Source of the DNA: Anaerovirgula multivorans
GTDB taxonomy: Bacteria; Bacillota; Clostridia; Peptostreptococcales; Natronincolaceae
NCBI RefSeq assembly: GCF_900188145.1
Contig: NZ_FZOJ01000002.1
Location: 186,001 to 250,000 of the forward strand
Direction: 5' to 3'
Length of the DNA: 64,000 nucleotides
A model generated the notes under the pieces. The model did not search any database, had not been told where the DNA came from, and saw nothing but the letters and a program-made list of their open reading frames with translations. Each line of letters starts with the position of its first letter. Positions within the stretch are counted from its first letter, which is position 1. Both the position numbers and the translations under genes were made by a program. Positions 45,642-53,555 of this stretch are shown one piece after another.

Positions 45642-45910
45642 CAGCAACCGCCTCCACAACCACAACCCTTTTTAGCACTTATACTTCCATTAGGAGGTGT
45701 CCAATCGGTATTTTCTCCAACATACTGTATTGCACCATTAGGGCAAATGTTTCCGCATCCATGACAACCATCTACACACCCTTCAGGATGAACAACTAGG
45801 GGTGTTATATCCTTTTTCTTATTGTATACACCATGACTACATTTTTTTACACAAGCACCACACTCATCACATTTTAAATACTCAATAACAGGATACCAAT
45901 TTTTCGACAT
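45641..45910 (-). CDS. 4Fe-4S ferredoxin-like protein with Cys-rich tail
   Basis: An 89-residue protein. The first cluster motif is CDECGACVKKCSHGV, and the second is CVDGCHGCGNICPNGAI, an unusual spacing. The C-terminus ends in GCGCGGGC, a flexible Cys tail that could bind a metal or metalloid. AAAGGAGG precedes the ATG. It follows the Fe-S/desulfurase pair and precedes the small membrane gene, so it is probably the electron donor in that operon. Confidence 0.82.
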   Translation of the reverse strand: MSKNWYPVIEYLKCDECGACVKKCSHGVYNKKKDITPLVVHPEGCVDGCHGCGNICPNGAIQYVGENTDWTPPNGSISAKKGCGCGGGC

Positions 45911-45925
45911 AACTTGTCTCCTCCT

Positions 45926-46459
45926 TTATATTTCATATCCCAGCATCTGCATCATATTTTCTATTCCTTCTAATTTTTCTTTATTACTTTCCTCATGCAG
46001 TGGCAAACAATTTTTTGCATTGATTTGCCCTTCTAAAAGCTTAGAGGCAAAAGCAAGACATGTTGGGACTCCACACTTTCTACAATTTAATTTCGGTAGG
46101 TTTTTGTAAATTTCAATAGCACTTGGTCTTTCTCTAATTTCATACAGTGGCTCTATTTCATCTATTTTCTCATAAGTATTATTCACTAAATCCTTTACTA
46201 GATCCATAATCTCATAGGCTTCTGACTCATTAATAATCTTAGCCACTGCTAGCTTTTCTGGAAAAAGTGTAATAATTTTAAACTCCTTTTTAAATGTCAA
46301 ACTTGCAGCTTTGTGATTATAACTAGAATTTTTCAAAACAGCATTTATATAAGGAAATATTTGTGAAATATTCCTTGAAAATTTAGCTTTAAATTGCATT
46401 TTACCTGCATCTGTTGTACAAGGCTTTATAAAATTCATTTTTACTTCTTCTAAAAACAT
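45926..46459 (-). CDS. Fe-S cluster protein with PF04060-type motif, copy 1
   Basis: A 177-residue protein. The N-terminal 100 residues form an unassigned domain (FKAKFSRNISQIFPYINAVL, LTFKKEFKIITLFPEKLAVA). The C-terminal motif LNCRKCGVPTCLAFASKLLEG plus a later Cys (C-x2-C-x4-C-x16-C) is the Fe-S domain seen in corrinoid Fe-S and electron-transport proteins. It lies 28 bases behind the cysteine-desulfurase-like gene. A paralogous pair in the same order lies at 55114-56812. A role as sulfur or electron acceptor for the desulfurase is inferred. Confidence 0.82.
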   Translation of the reverse strand: MFLEEVKMNFIKPCTTDAGKMQFKAKFSRNISQIFPYINAVLKNSSYNHKAASLTFKKEFKIITLFPEKLAVAKIINESEAYEIMDLVKDLVNNTYEKIDEIEPLYEIRERPSAIEIYKNLPKLNCRKCGVPTCLAFASKLLEGQINAKNCLPLHEESNKEKLEGIENMMQMLGYEI

Positions 46460-46487
46460 AAAACTTTCTCCCCCTTAACCATATGTT

Positions 46488-47636
46488 TTATATTTGTTGA
46501 TTAATTTTCTTTAATGCATTTACAAATAAATCAATATCCTCTTTTTCATTAAAATAACCTATTCCAATTCTTACAGTTCCTTCCTTATGCTTTTCAATAA
46601 GTTTATGCGCACTTGGTGCACAATGAAGACCTACTCTAACCATAATCCCATATTCTTGGTCCAACTCATAAGCTACTTCTTCCCCAGTCTTATCTTTCAG
46701 GTTAAAAGCTATAACCCCTACAATTTTGTCAGGATTTTTCGGACCATAGATAGAAATATCTTTCACTTCTTCTAACCTTTCAAGTGCATAAGCCACTAAG
46801 CTTTTCTCTTTTTGTAATATTTTTTCTATTCCTTCATCTTGTATAAATTTTAATGCCGCTCTTAAACCTGCTATTCCACTTACATTTAAGGTTCCTGTTT
46901 CTAATTTGTTTGGAAAATAGTCCGGTTGGTATTCATAAGAGGAATCTCCTCCCGTTCCTCCAGATTTCAAAGGATTTATCTCTCCATCCCAGTTCACGAT
47001 AAGGCCTCCTGTACCCATAGGACCGAAAAGACTTTTGTGCCCTGTAAATGCCAATAAATTAATATAATCTTTTTGCATATCTATAGGATAAACACCTGCA
47101 GTTTGCGCTGTATCTACTAGGAAAGGGATCTTATGTTTTTTTGCAATAGCGCCGATCTCTCTAATGGGCTGTATAGTCCCCAAAACATTTGAAGCATGAT
47201 TAAAGACAATCAATGCCGTATTTTTTTGAATCAATGGTTCTATTTCTAAAGGATCAGTATACCCTGCCTTAGAAGCCTTCACTGTAGATATGCTTATCCC
47301 CCTATCTCTTTCTAATGTTTTTAAACATCTCCATACAGCATTATGCTCTAAACTACTGGTTATTACATGATCTCCTTTTTTCACCATGCCATTTATCGCT
47401 AAATTCAGTGCTTCAGTAATATTAGATGTAAAGATAACCTTTTTAGGGTCGTGAAAATTAAAGAAATCAGCAATTGCTTTTCTTGTATTGTACACTAAAC
47501 CATCCGATTCCATTGCCCGTTCATAAGCTCCCCTACCTGCGGTAGCACCATTATTTAGCATAAAATCATATACAGCATCTAATACTTGCTTTGGTTTTGG
47601 ATAAGACGTAGCCGCATTATCTAAATAAATTCCCAT
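46488..47636 (-). CDS. Cysteine desulfurase-family protein (class V aminotransferase), copy 1
   Basis: A 382-residue PLP enzyme that would release sulfur (or selenium) from cysteine as a persulfide. PLP is bound by Lys in AFTGHKSLFGPMGTGG. HNAVWRCLKTLERDRG and FNHASNVLGTIQPI line the site, and the catalytic loop RVGLHCAPSAHK carries the persulfide Cys. GATAGRGAYERA places it in the TIGR01977-type branch. GGGGG precedes the ATG at 47636. It leads an operon with the Fe-S protein and ferredoxin, placed between two arsenic efflux units. Confidence 0.88.
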   Translation of the reverse strand: MGIYLDNAATSYPKPKQVLDAVYDFMLNNGATAGRGAYERAMESDGLVYNTRKAIADFFNFHDPKKVIFTSNITEALNLAINGMVKKGDHVITSSLEHNAVWRCLKTLERDRGISISTVKASKAGYTDPLEIEPLIQKNTALIVFNHASNVLGTIQPIREIGAIAKKHKIPFLVDTAQTAGVYPIDMQKDYINLLAFTGHKSLFGPMGTGGLIVNWDGEINPLKSGGTGGDSSYEYQPDYFPNKLETGTLNVSGIAGLRAALKFIQDEGIEKILQKEKSLVAYALERLEEVKDISIYGPKNPDKIVGVIAFNLKDKTGEEVAYELDQEYGIMVRVGLHCAPSAHKLIEKHKEGTVRIGIGYFNEKEDIDLFVNALKKINQQI

Positions 47637-47742
47637 CAAAATACCCCCTTATAAAATAATAAGCATATATTTATATATATGTTATAATATTAACACATCA
47701 TCCATAAATTTACTATAATGTGATAGAATTAGCAACAAATAG

Positions 47743-47782
47743 AAATAAGCCATCTCTTAATCTTATGAGGATGGCTTATTTT
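47743..47782. terminator. Terminator after the ACR3 gene
   Basis: AAATAAGCCATC pairs with GATGGCTTATTT, flanked by A and T runs on both strands. It separates the arsR-selenoprotein-ACR3 unit from the desulfurase operon. Confidence 0.85.
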
Positions 47783-47859
47783 CTATATTACAGTTTTATA
47801 AATTTTTAAGATTTCACAAATGTTTTTAGCATAATATTCAATTTTATATCTAATCTATA

Positions 47860-48930
47860 CTAGTTTCCCTTACTCACTTGAGGGAACCAATGTCTTGTAT
47901 TATTGGCGATTCTAACTAACGCCAACATAACCGGTACCTCTACTAGTACTCCAACTACCGTGGCCAGTGTTGCACCAGAGGTTAAACCAAATAATGATAT
48001 CGCCACTGCTACTGCCAGTTCAAAAAAATTACTTGCTCCAATCATGGCAGCAGGGGAAGCAACATTATGGGGCAATTTCCATGCCCTTGCCCAACCATAG
48101 GCTAATGCAAAGATAAAGAAGGTTTGAATCGTAAGTGGTATTGCAATCAACAATATGTGTAATGGATTACTTAAAATAACATCTCCTTGGAAGGTAAAGA
48201 TGATAATTAATGTTAATAGTAGTCCAACGATTGTAACATTGTCAAATTTCTTTAGAAATACATTCTCGAAATACTCTATCCCTTCCTTTTGCACAATATA
48301 CTTTCTTGACAAATATCCACCGGCTAAAGGAATGACAATAAATAGTACTACTGATAGAAATAATGTATCATAGGGAACAAATACATCAGTAATTCCTAAT
48401 AATAGTGCAACAATCGGGGTAAAGGCAACCAGTAAAATCAAATCATTTACAGCTACTTGAACTAAAGTATAGGCTGGATCTCCTTTCGTTAGATGACTCC
48501 ATACAAATACCATAGCTGTACAAGGGGCTGCTCCCAGTAGTACAGCGCCTGCCAAATAATCATTTGCCAATGCTTCAGGAATAAAATTTTGGAAAACAAC
48601 CTTTAGGAAGAATGCGGCAATTAAATACATGGTAAAGGGTTTAATCAACCAATTGATTACACAGGTTACAATTAATCCTTTAGGTTTCTTAGTAGCTTCT
48701 ACAATGCTGGTAAAATCAATTTTTAGCATCATAGGATAAATCATCAGCCAGATTAATATTGCTACAGGAATAGACACCTGTGCATACTCAAACTGACTTA
48801 ATACATCTGGTACAATTGGTAGAAATTGACCAATTGCCACACCAATAATAATGCATAACGCCACCCATACAGTAAGATAGGTCTCAAAAAAACCCAAACC
48901 TGCTCCTTTTTGTTCTTGATTTTGTGACAT
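47860..48930 (-). CDS. acr3: ACR3-family arsenite efflux permease
   Basis: A 356-residue inner-membrane carrier with ten hydrophobic segments that exports As(III). The conserved core GAVLLGAAPCTAMVFVWSHLTKGDPAYTLVQVAVND contains the essential Cys of helix 4. ASPAAMIGASNFFELAVAVAI covers the conserved helix 9 Glu. The ATG follows AAAAGGAGTG, and the seven extra upstream codons are unlikely to be used. It is the third gene after arsR and the predicted selenoprotein, with its own terminator. Confidence 0.95.
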   Translation of the reverse strand: MSQNQEQKGAGLGFFETYLTVWVALCIIIGVAIGQFLPIVPDVLSQFEYAQVSIPVAILIWLMIYPMMLKIDFTSIVEATKKPKGLIVTCVINWLIKPFTMYLIAAFFLKVVFQNFIPEALANDYLAGAVLLGAAPCTAMVFVWSHLTKGDPAYTLVQVAVNDLILLVAFTPIVALLLGITDVFVPYDTLFLSVVLFIVIPLAGGYLSRKYIVQKEGIEYFENVFLKKFDNVTIVGLLLTLIIIFTFQGDVILSNPLHILLIAIPLTIQTFFIFALAYGWARAWKLPHNVASPAAMIGASNFFELAVAVAISLFGLTSGATLATVVGVLVEVPVMLALVRIANNTRHWFPQVSKGN

Positions 48931-49021
48931 ATTAACACTCCTTTTACTCATTATATTATTAAGCCTTCTTTAGAAGTTCCATCTATTTCTTAGCTTTATA
49001 CGCTTTTTTGAATGAATATAT

Positions 49022-49336
49022 TTATATAATTTCTGCCCCTTCTAAAGTCAGCTTTTTCCAACGCCATAACCTAGCCAAATCTATAATTAATTCGCCAGAT
49101 GATGCAATCGTACGCTTATCTATATAAAGCTGAATTCCTTCTCTATCAAACAAGTAATAATCCACCGGATTATTTAGGGGACTGCCTATTTCAATTACTG
49201 GAACATATCGGTCCCCACTATGGCATCATCCTTTTTTACTGTATCGGATGATAGCGCTTCCCCCATTAAGATTTATATGCTCAATAGCCTCCTCTGATAT
49301 CTTAATATGAAAAAGATTATTTGCATCTGTTCTCAT
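49022..49336 (-). CDS. Predicted selenoprotein with Sec-Cys (UC) motif in the ars operon
   Basis: A 104-codon frame read through one in-frame TGA at codon 37 (49226-49228). Before it: NLFHIKISEEAIEHINLNGG, IIRYSKKG. After it: CHSGDRYVPVIEIG, then LIIDLARLWRWKKLTLEGAE, ending TAA. Reading TGA as selenocysteine gives one continuous HesB-like/CC-motif protein with Sec-Cys in place of Cys-Cys. A hairpin meeting the bacterial SECIS pattern follows the TGA. The start overlaps the arsR 3' end by 20 bases with AAGGTAGG upstream. ACR3 follows. A redox or arsenic-binding role is inferred. The alternative is a pseudogene with one stop mutation. Confidence 0.78.
49197..49228 (-). promoter_or_regulatory. 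SECIS-like element at the in-frame TGA
   Basis: Right after the TGA the mRNA folds as GGGAC, loop CGAUAU, GUUCC. The loop starts 16 bases after the UGA and has G at its second position, as in the bacterial SECIS consensus. A longer GGGGAC / GTCCCC pairing with the downstream sequence competes with it. Confidence 0.6.
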
Positions 49337-49670
49337 AGTCCTTACCTACCTTGTTGAATTCATCATTACACTTGTGCTCTTTAAAACTACAGCCTCTTTC
49401 TTCGCAGCTTGTAGTGATTTCCTTTACCATCTTGCAAAGTTCTTGGGCTCTTTTATCATTAATAGAATAATACATCCATTTACCCCTTTTATCAATATTC
49501 ACTAGTTCTGCCTTTTGCAAGACCTTCATATGATGTGAAATGGTGGGCTGTGTTAAATCCAGTTGATCTTGAATATCACAGGCACACATTTCACCGTAAG
49601 TTAACATCAACAAAATCTTTAGACGATTTTCATCTGATAATGCTTTAAATAAATCTGCATACGCCTTCAT
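49317..49670 (-). CDS. arsR: ArsR-family arsenic-responsive repressor
   Basis: A 117-residue winged-helix protein. The metalloid box GEMCACDIQDQL has the Cys-x-Cys pair, and the recognition helix is TQPTISHHMKVLQKAELV. The C-terminal tail has three further Cys (CEERGC, HKC), which may add metalloid ligands. It heads the operon with the predicted selenoprotein and ACR3. A promoter with an AT-rich dyad just downstream of the -10 box allows self-repression lifted by As(III). Confidence 0.92.
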   Translation of the reverse strand: MKAYADLFKALSDENRLKILLMLTYGEMCACDIQDQLDLTQPTISHHMKVLQKAELVNIDKRGKWMYYSINDKRAQELCKMVKEITTSCEERGCSFKEHKCNDEFNKVGKDYENRCK

Positions 49671-49701
49671 TTTTCACCTCATTATAAAATATTTTATTAT
49701 A

Positions 49702-49761
49702 CATACTTATATATCTATATGTTATAGTTTTATCATAATACATTACATAGATACATGTCAA
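49702..49761 (-). promoter_or_regulatory. Promoter and candidate ArsR operator of the ars operon
   Basis: On the minus strand TTGACA (49756-49761) and TATGAT (49732-49737) are 18 bp apart. The imperfect dyad CATATAGATATATAAGTATG (49702-49721) starts just after the -10 box and covers the likely transcription start. The position fits an ArsR-type operator, but the dyad is imperfect. Confidence 0.65.
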
Positions 49762-49780
49762 TATATTTATGGTTTTTAAC

Positions 49781-49817
49781 AAAATAAGACCTTACTTTTT
49801 GAGTAAGGTCCTATTTT
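49781..49817 (-). terminator. Terminator of the CsoR-like gene
   Basis: AAAATAAGACCTTAC pairs with GTAAGGTCCTATTTT. The stem includes the stop codon of the gene. It also insulates the arsR promoter. Confidence 0.8.
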
Positions 49818-50071
49818 GCAAATTTGATAATTGTCTTTAAGATTCTATCTACTTCTTCTGGAGTAATATTTTCTTTCAGTAAGCAACCCTTAGTATGCTC
49901 TTCTACAATAATGAAGCCTACTCTTTCGATAGAGGATTTCACTGCTGCAATTTGCAACAAAATCTCATCACAGGATTTTTCCTCCTCTACCATCTTCTCA
50001 ATCCCTTGAATATGGCCCTTTACTGTTTTTAACCGGTTTAATATATCCTTTTTAGTTTGTAATTGATCCAT
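49811..50071 (-). CDS. CsoR/RcnR-family metal- or sulfur-sensing repressor
   Basis: An 86-residue all-helical repressor (DUF156). It has RLKTVKGHIQGIEKMVEEEKSCDEILLQI, with the first ligand Cys, then HTKGC with His and the second Cys, so the C-H-C pattern suits copper or persulfide sensing. It lies behind the Fe-S membrane protein. A GC-rich dyad before that protein's ribosome site looks like its operator. The signal cannot be fixed from sequence. Confidence 0.85.
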   Translation of the reverse strand: MDQLQTKKDILNRLKTVKGHIQGIEKMVEEEKSCDEILLQIAAVKSSIERVGFIIVEEHTKGCLLKENITPEEVDRILKTIIKFAK

Positions 50072-50131
50072 TTATTTCACTTCCTTTACATCTTAATTCA
50101 CTTTATCATTAGTAAATACGGTAATAATAGT

Positions 50132-50611
50132 CTAGGCAGCTTTTTTACTTTTCTTTTGGCTTTTTTCGATTAACCCTGTGGCATACCCCATAGGGCAAAC
50201 GGTGCACCAGCTTCTTGGTTGAAAGATGATTCCCATTATGATTCCTACAATAGTAGAAATACTCATCATTCTAAAAATAGCAAAGGCTGTCTTAGCAAAA
50301 TCTCCCCCTGCTCTTATAAGAGATATACTAAACATTCCTATCATCCAAGCTAGCATAATATTTTTAACGGCATTCGTTTTTAAAGACTTAGGTAAGTTAT
50401 TTTTTAAGCTAATTTTTTGAAGAAAGGTTCCAAACATAGAACCTCTTGGACAATATTTTGCACAATGAATTCTACCACCACCACGAATAGCTAAATATAG
50501 TGGTGTTCCCATACACAATAATCCTAAGATACCAAATCGAATATCTACGATGGCTAATGTGAAAAATAACATCATAAGCGTCCATGACCATGACATAATT
50601 GATTTTTTCAT
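50132..50611 (-). CDS. Membrane 4Fe-4S protein, NapH/CcoG-like fragment family
   Basis: A 159-residue membrane protein with four or so hydrophobic segments. Two Cys motifs, HCAKYCPRGSMFG and WCTVCPMGYATG, match the paired C-x3-CP and C-x2-CP sites of small NapH-type electron carriers. AGGAGG seven bases before the second ATG fixes the start. A C6/G4 dyad covers the leader. It precedes the CsoR-like gene and may move electrons between the membrane pool and a sulfur or metal process sensed by that repressor. Confidence 0.8.
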   Translation of the reverse strand: MKKSIMSWSWTLMMLFFTLAIVDIRFGILGLLCMGTPLYLAIRGGGRIHCAKYCPRGSMFGTFLQKISLKNNLPKSLKTNAVKNIMLAWMIGMFSISLIRAGGDFAKTAFAIFRMMSISTIVGIIMGIIFQPRSWCTVCPMGYATGLIEKSQKKSKKAA

Positions 50612-50630
50612 ATACATACCTCCTATTTTT

Positions 50631-50652
50631 ACCCCCCATATAGAGGGGTGGT
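50631..50652. promoter_or_regulatory. Candidate CsoR-type operator
   Basis: ACCCCCCATATA and AGGGGTGGT form a GC-tract dyad around an AT centre, typical of CsoR/RcnR family operators. It lies just upstream of the AGGAGG of the Fe-S membrane protein. Confidence 0.65.
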
Positions 50653-50695
50653 ATGTATCTATAATATCTTACTTTTTCTATAAGGTCAATACCTA

Positions 50696-51379
50696 TTATA
50701 CCCAGCTTTCCAATTTTTCCATATTCTTTATGATTATTTTTTTTCCTTCGATATCAATAGATCCTTCCTTCTTAAACTGGCTTAGCGCTCGGCTTACAGT
50801 TTCTCTAGCAGTTCCGATCATATTGGCTAGCTCTTGTCTGGAAATGTTTAATCTTATTTCAATCCCATTGGAGGTTTTTACTCCATGATCCTCCGCAAAG
50901 GTAATCAAGGTCTTTGCTATTCGCATATAAGTATCTCCTAATGCCAACTCCTTTACCTTCTGTTGAGAAGAAAAGAGTTTTTTACTAAATACCTTAATGA
51001 TTTGCAGCGCTATTTCAGCATTCCTACGGATTAAATCCTCTAGTTCCTTATTCTTTATCATACCTATTTCTGCATCCTCTAAAACCTCAGCCGATGCAGG
51101 ATAAGGTATCTCATTGAATAGGGTTACTTCGGCGAAAACCCCCCCCTCTGATAATATAGTAAATATATGCTCTCTTCCATCTGGTGTTGTTTTATAAACC
51201 TTTACTTTACCAGATTTTATAAAATAGAAAGCTTCTCCTGGATCTCCTTCCATAAAAATAATTGCACCTTTTCTAAAGCTTCTTTCAATTGTTATTTTAC
51301 TTATCTCTTGTATATCCGCTTCTTTAAGCTGAGAAAAAGCAGGAATTCTCTTCAAAATCTCTACATTAGCCACCTTCAT
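50696..51379 (-). CDS. Crp/Fnr-family transcriptional regulator
   Basis: A 227-residue protein. The cyclic-nucleotide-binding fold (GAIIFMEGDPGEAFYFIKSGKVKVYK) leads to the long dimer helix. The C-terminal helix-turn-helix ISRQELANMIGTARETVSRALSQFKKEG is of the Crp/Fnr type. The N-terminus has no Cys cluster, so it is not a classical Fe-S Fnr. A matching TTGTGA-N6-TCACTT site lies upstream of the DUF1858 gene. GGGGGGAG precedes the ATG. It may link respiration genes to redox or metabolite state. Confidence 0.9.
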   Translation of the reverse strand: MKVANVEILKRIPAFSQLKEADIQEISKITIERSFRKGAIIFMEGDPGEAFYFIKSGKVKVYKTTPDGREHIFTILSEGGVFAEVTLFNEIPYPASAEVLEDAEIGMIKNKELEDLIRRNAEIALQIIKVFSKKLFSSQQKVKELALGDTYMRIAKTLITFAEDHGVKTSNGIEIRLNISRQELANMIGTARETVSRALSQFKKEGSIDIEGKKIIIKNMEKLESWV

Positions 51380-51405
51380 ATTTCTCTCCCCCCTAAATCA
51401 TATGT

Positions 51406-52146
51406 TCACTTTTCTGCAGCTACAATTGCAGCATAGCTTTCTTCCTTATACGCTTCTTCCATAAAGCTTCCATAAAGTTGAATCTTAGTAAAGCCAGCAT
51501 TTTGAAGCATTCCTATTAGCTGTTGACTTTGCAAAGGGTATAATGGTACGGAATTGGTGTAGCTTTCTACACGATCACCCTGTGTAACAATAAGCTCTGT
51601 ATTAAAGTGAATTAATCTTTTTTCTTCCTCATATAGATATTTTCTAATAAATTTAACCCCTTGCTCCTTGTCTTCTATGGTTGGTAGCCCATCTATACTG
51701 TATTTAATTATTCTATCATAATTAATAATTTGCAGGATAAGATGCCCACCTCTTTTTATAACTTTATACATTTGATTTAACGCTTCCTGTATTTCCTCCA
51801 GCTTAGTTAGATGTACTAAAGAATTACCGATACAAAAAGCAATATGAAAGCTCTCCTCTTGGAAATATTTCCCTAGGATCTTCATATCCCCTACAAATGC
51901 AGCCAATTGCAGTTCTTTGTCTTTTGCCTTTTTCTTTACCTCACTCACCATTCCCTCATCTAAATCAAAGGAAGTTACTTGAAATCCTTTCTCTGCTATA
52001 CTTATGGAATAATTTCCGGTTCCACAGGCAATATCCAGTATATTATTGGTAGTATCTGTTGTTCGCTTTTCAATAAACTTAAGCTGTGCTTCCCCTGTTG
52101 GAAAAACAATATCATAATACTTACTTAATTCTTCATAAAAACCCAC
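51406..52146 (-). CDS. Class I SAM-dependent methyltransferase
   Basis: A 246-residue methyltransferase. Motif I is ILDIACGTGNYSISIAEKG, the acidic loop FDLDEGM follows, and post-motif AFCIGNSLVHL is typical of the type-11/25 group. The start is GTG after GGAGGG. The substrate is unknown. The arsenic context raises ArsM, but the several conserved Cys needed for As(III) binding are not seen. It is followed closely by the Crp/Fnr gene. Confidence 0.85.
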   Translation of the reverse strand: MGFYEELSKYYDIVFPTGEAQLKFIEKRTTDTTNNILDIACGTGNYSISIAEKGFQVTSFDLDEGMVSEVKKKAKDKELQLAAFVGDMKILGKYFQEESFHIAFCIGNSLVHLTKLEEIQEALNQMYKVIKRGGHLILQIINYDRIIKYSIDGLPTIEDKEQGVKFIRKYLYEEEKRLIHFNTELIVTQGDRVESYTNSVPLYPLQSQQLIGMLQNAGFTKIQLYGSFMEEAYKEESYAAIVAAEK

Positions 52147-52327
52147 TAATTTCCCTCCAAACGATTTTTACTTGTTATTTTAACAAAAAATTATTTCAAA
52201 AAGTAATGCAAAGTAAACGTTAGTAAAAATATGCCCAATAAATTGAAATTTTAACACTTATTCAAAATACAAAAAAGAAAAAATCAGAAAAGGATAGAAT
52301 ATAAAATTTGACGAATTTTTGACGGAA

Positions 52328-52600
52328 AAAAATAGCCCAGCATCTAGCTGGTTTTTTTTATGCAAAATAAATCCAAATCATCAAACCACAACCCATTATG
52401 GCTAGAAATTAATCTAGCCTTCTCCATGACCTGCTAGATTTTTACATGGTTCTATGTTGCCGTGACCAGACTTTCACTGGTAAGCAAACTATGACTTGCA
52501 AGACACACGAATGGCTTGTTATACAATGCCGCCGCTTTCCCTGTCCTTGAGAGATTACTGGAAAATGAGACCTACACTGTCTAGCTAATTTGAACACTTT
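52328..52600 (-). ncRNA. Structured non-coding RNA with pseudoknot and own terminator
   Basis: A non-coding stretch richer in GC than its flanks, folding on the minus strand into several hairpins: GGC-UUGU/ACAA-GCC, ACCAG/CUGGU and GGCUAGA/UCUAGCC. CCAUG (52445-52449), AUCUAGC (52433-52439), CAUGG (52424-52428) and GCUAGAU (52412-52418) interlock as a pseudoknot. It ends with CCAGC-TAGAT-GCTGG and a T-run near 52328. About 260 bases, comparable in size to the clostridial raiA RNA class, though I cannot assign it. A short frame inside lacks a ribosome site. Confidence 0.55.
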
Positions 52601-52640
52601 CATAGATGATTTTATATAAGTGTTCAAACGTAGTTAATCT

Positions 52641-53108
52641 CTAAAAGAAAAATATCAAAATTAATATTGGAGTAATGTATATTAATGGAAAAATCGAGAA
52701 TAAAATACTCTCATCTCGTTTCTTAGAATACCTTATCACACAAATTATGTATATGGGTAAATATGAAATTATATAAAGAAAAAATAACAATCCAGGCAGT
52801 ATTACAAATATATTCTTAGCTCCTCCCAAGGCTGCTAAGGACACAATCGTTCCCATTAATACCAATGGATAAACCAGTAATGGTAGACTACTAAGGGCTA
52901 GAAATAATTTATTTATAGTTCGTTTTTTTATTCCGACACCAAAAAAATATATTATTTCACTGGTTTCTAGATCTATACTGCTACTTGCAGCTTGTTTTCT
53001 TTTATTTATATAAAAGTAACCTATGTAATATAAACCGCAAATCATCATAAAAGCCATAATATAAGGAATTATACTAATTACAGACGATAACCAAGGATTT
53101 AGCTCCAT
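52641..53108 (-). CDS. Hypothetical integral membrane protein
   Basis: A 155-residue protein with four hydrophobic segments (IIPYIMAFMMICGLYYIGYFYI, LPLLVYPLVLMGTIVSLAALG, FVILPGLLFFLYIISYLPIYIICV and the C-terminal YITPILILIFFF). AAAGGAG precedes the ATG. No family recognised. It lies just upstream of the structured RNA. The inverted repeat TTTGAACACTT / AAGTGTTCAAA (52589-52628) follows its stop and could end its transcript. Confidence 0.7.
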   Translation of the reverse strand: MELNPWLSSVISIIPYIMAFMMICGLYYIGYFYINKRKQAASSSIDLETSEIIYFFGVGIKKRTINKLFLALSSLPLLVYPLVLMGTIVSLAALGGAKNIFVILPGLLFFLYIISYLPIYIICVIRYSKKRDESILFSIFPLIYITPILILIFFF

Positions 53109-53366
53109 ATTCTTCTCCTTTCATATGCTTATTTTCTAATTTTAATACTTTTACTTAAATTTCTACATTTTATATCTTATCAATTATTGTTTCTACATTT
53201 TTTTTGAAAATCCTCCAAAATTGTACAATGAAAAAAGAGGCCAATAATTAATCCAGCCTGCTTCTTTTTATACCATAATGTATCCACTAAATAGTTACAG
53301 TAACTTACTATAGTTTTGCACTTTTAAAATAGCTACCAAAAATTGACGTAATAATTTACAAAATAA

Positions 53367-53555
53367 ATGAGGAATGCAGTTGGTTTTTTAGATCCTGAAA
53401 AACCAGAAAAAAAGAAGCGTGGTCGTCCAAGAAAAAAGGGACAGAAGGTTAAAATCATTAATCTTTTTAAAACTGAATCTATTCAATCCATTTCTGTTTT
53501 GTTATATGGAGAAGCTAGAACCATTGATATTGTAGTAAAGGATTTAACGTTGTAG
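53367..53555 (+). pseudogene. Transposase fragment
   Basis: A frame of about 60 codons containing EKKKRGRPRKKGQKVKIINLF and SVLLYGEARTIDIVVKDL, the pattern of an internal segment of an IS4-like DDE transposase. There is no ribosome site, and the catalytic residues and both ends of the element are missing. It joins directly onto phage-tail-like sequence running the other way. The upstream 53109-53366 shows nothing else. Confidence 0.55.

Noticed and set aside
49022..49228. The region after the TGA as a separate short gene
   Set aside because: No start codon with a ribosome site follows the TGA, and the frame is continuous with the upstream half.
51406..52146. Arsenite methyltransferase ArsM
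   Set aside because: The SAM fold is clear, but the set of conserved Cys required for arsenite binding is absent.
52442..52627. 61-codon minus-strand frame as a protein gene
   Set aside because: It lies within the structured RNA, has no ribosome site and an odd Cys/Arg/His-rich composition.
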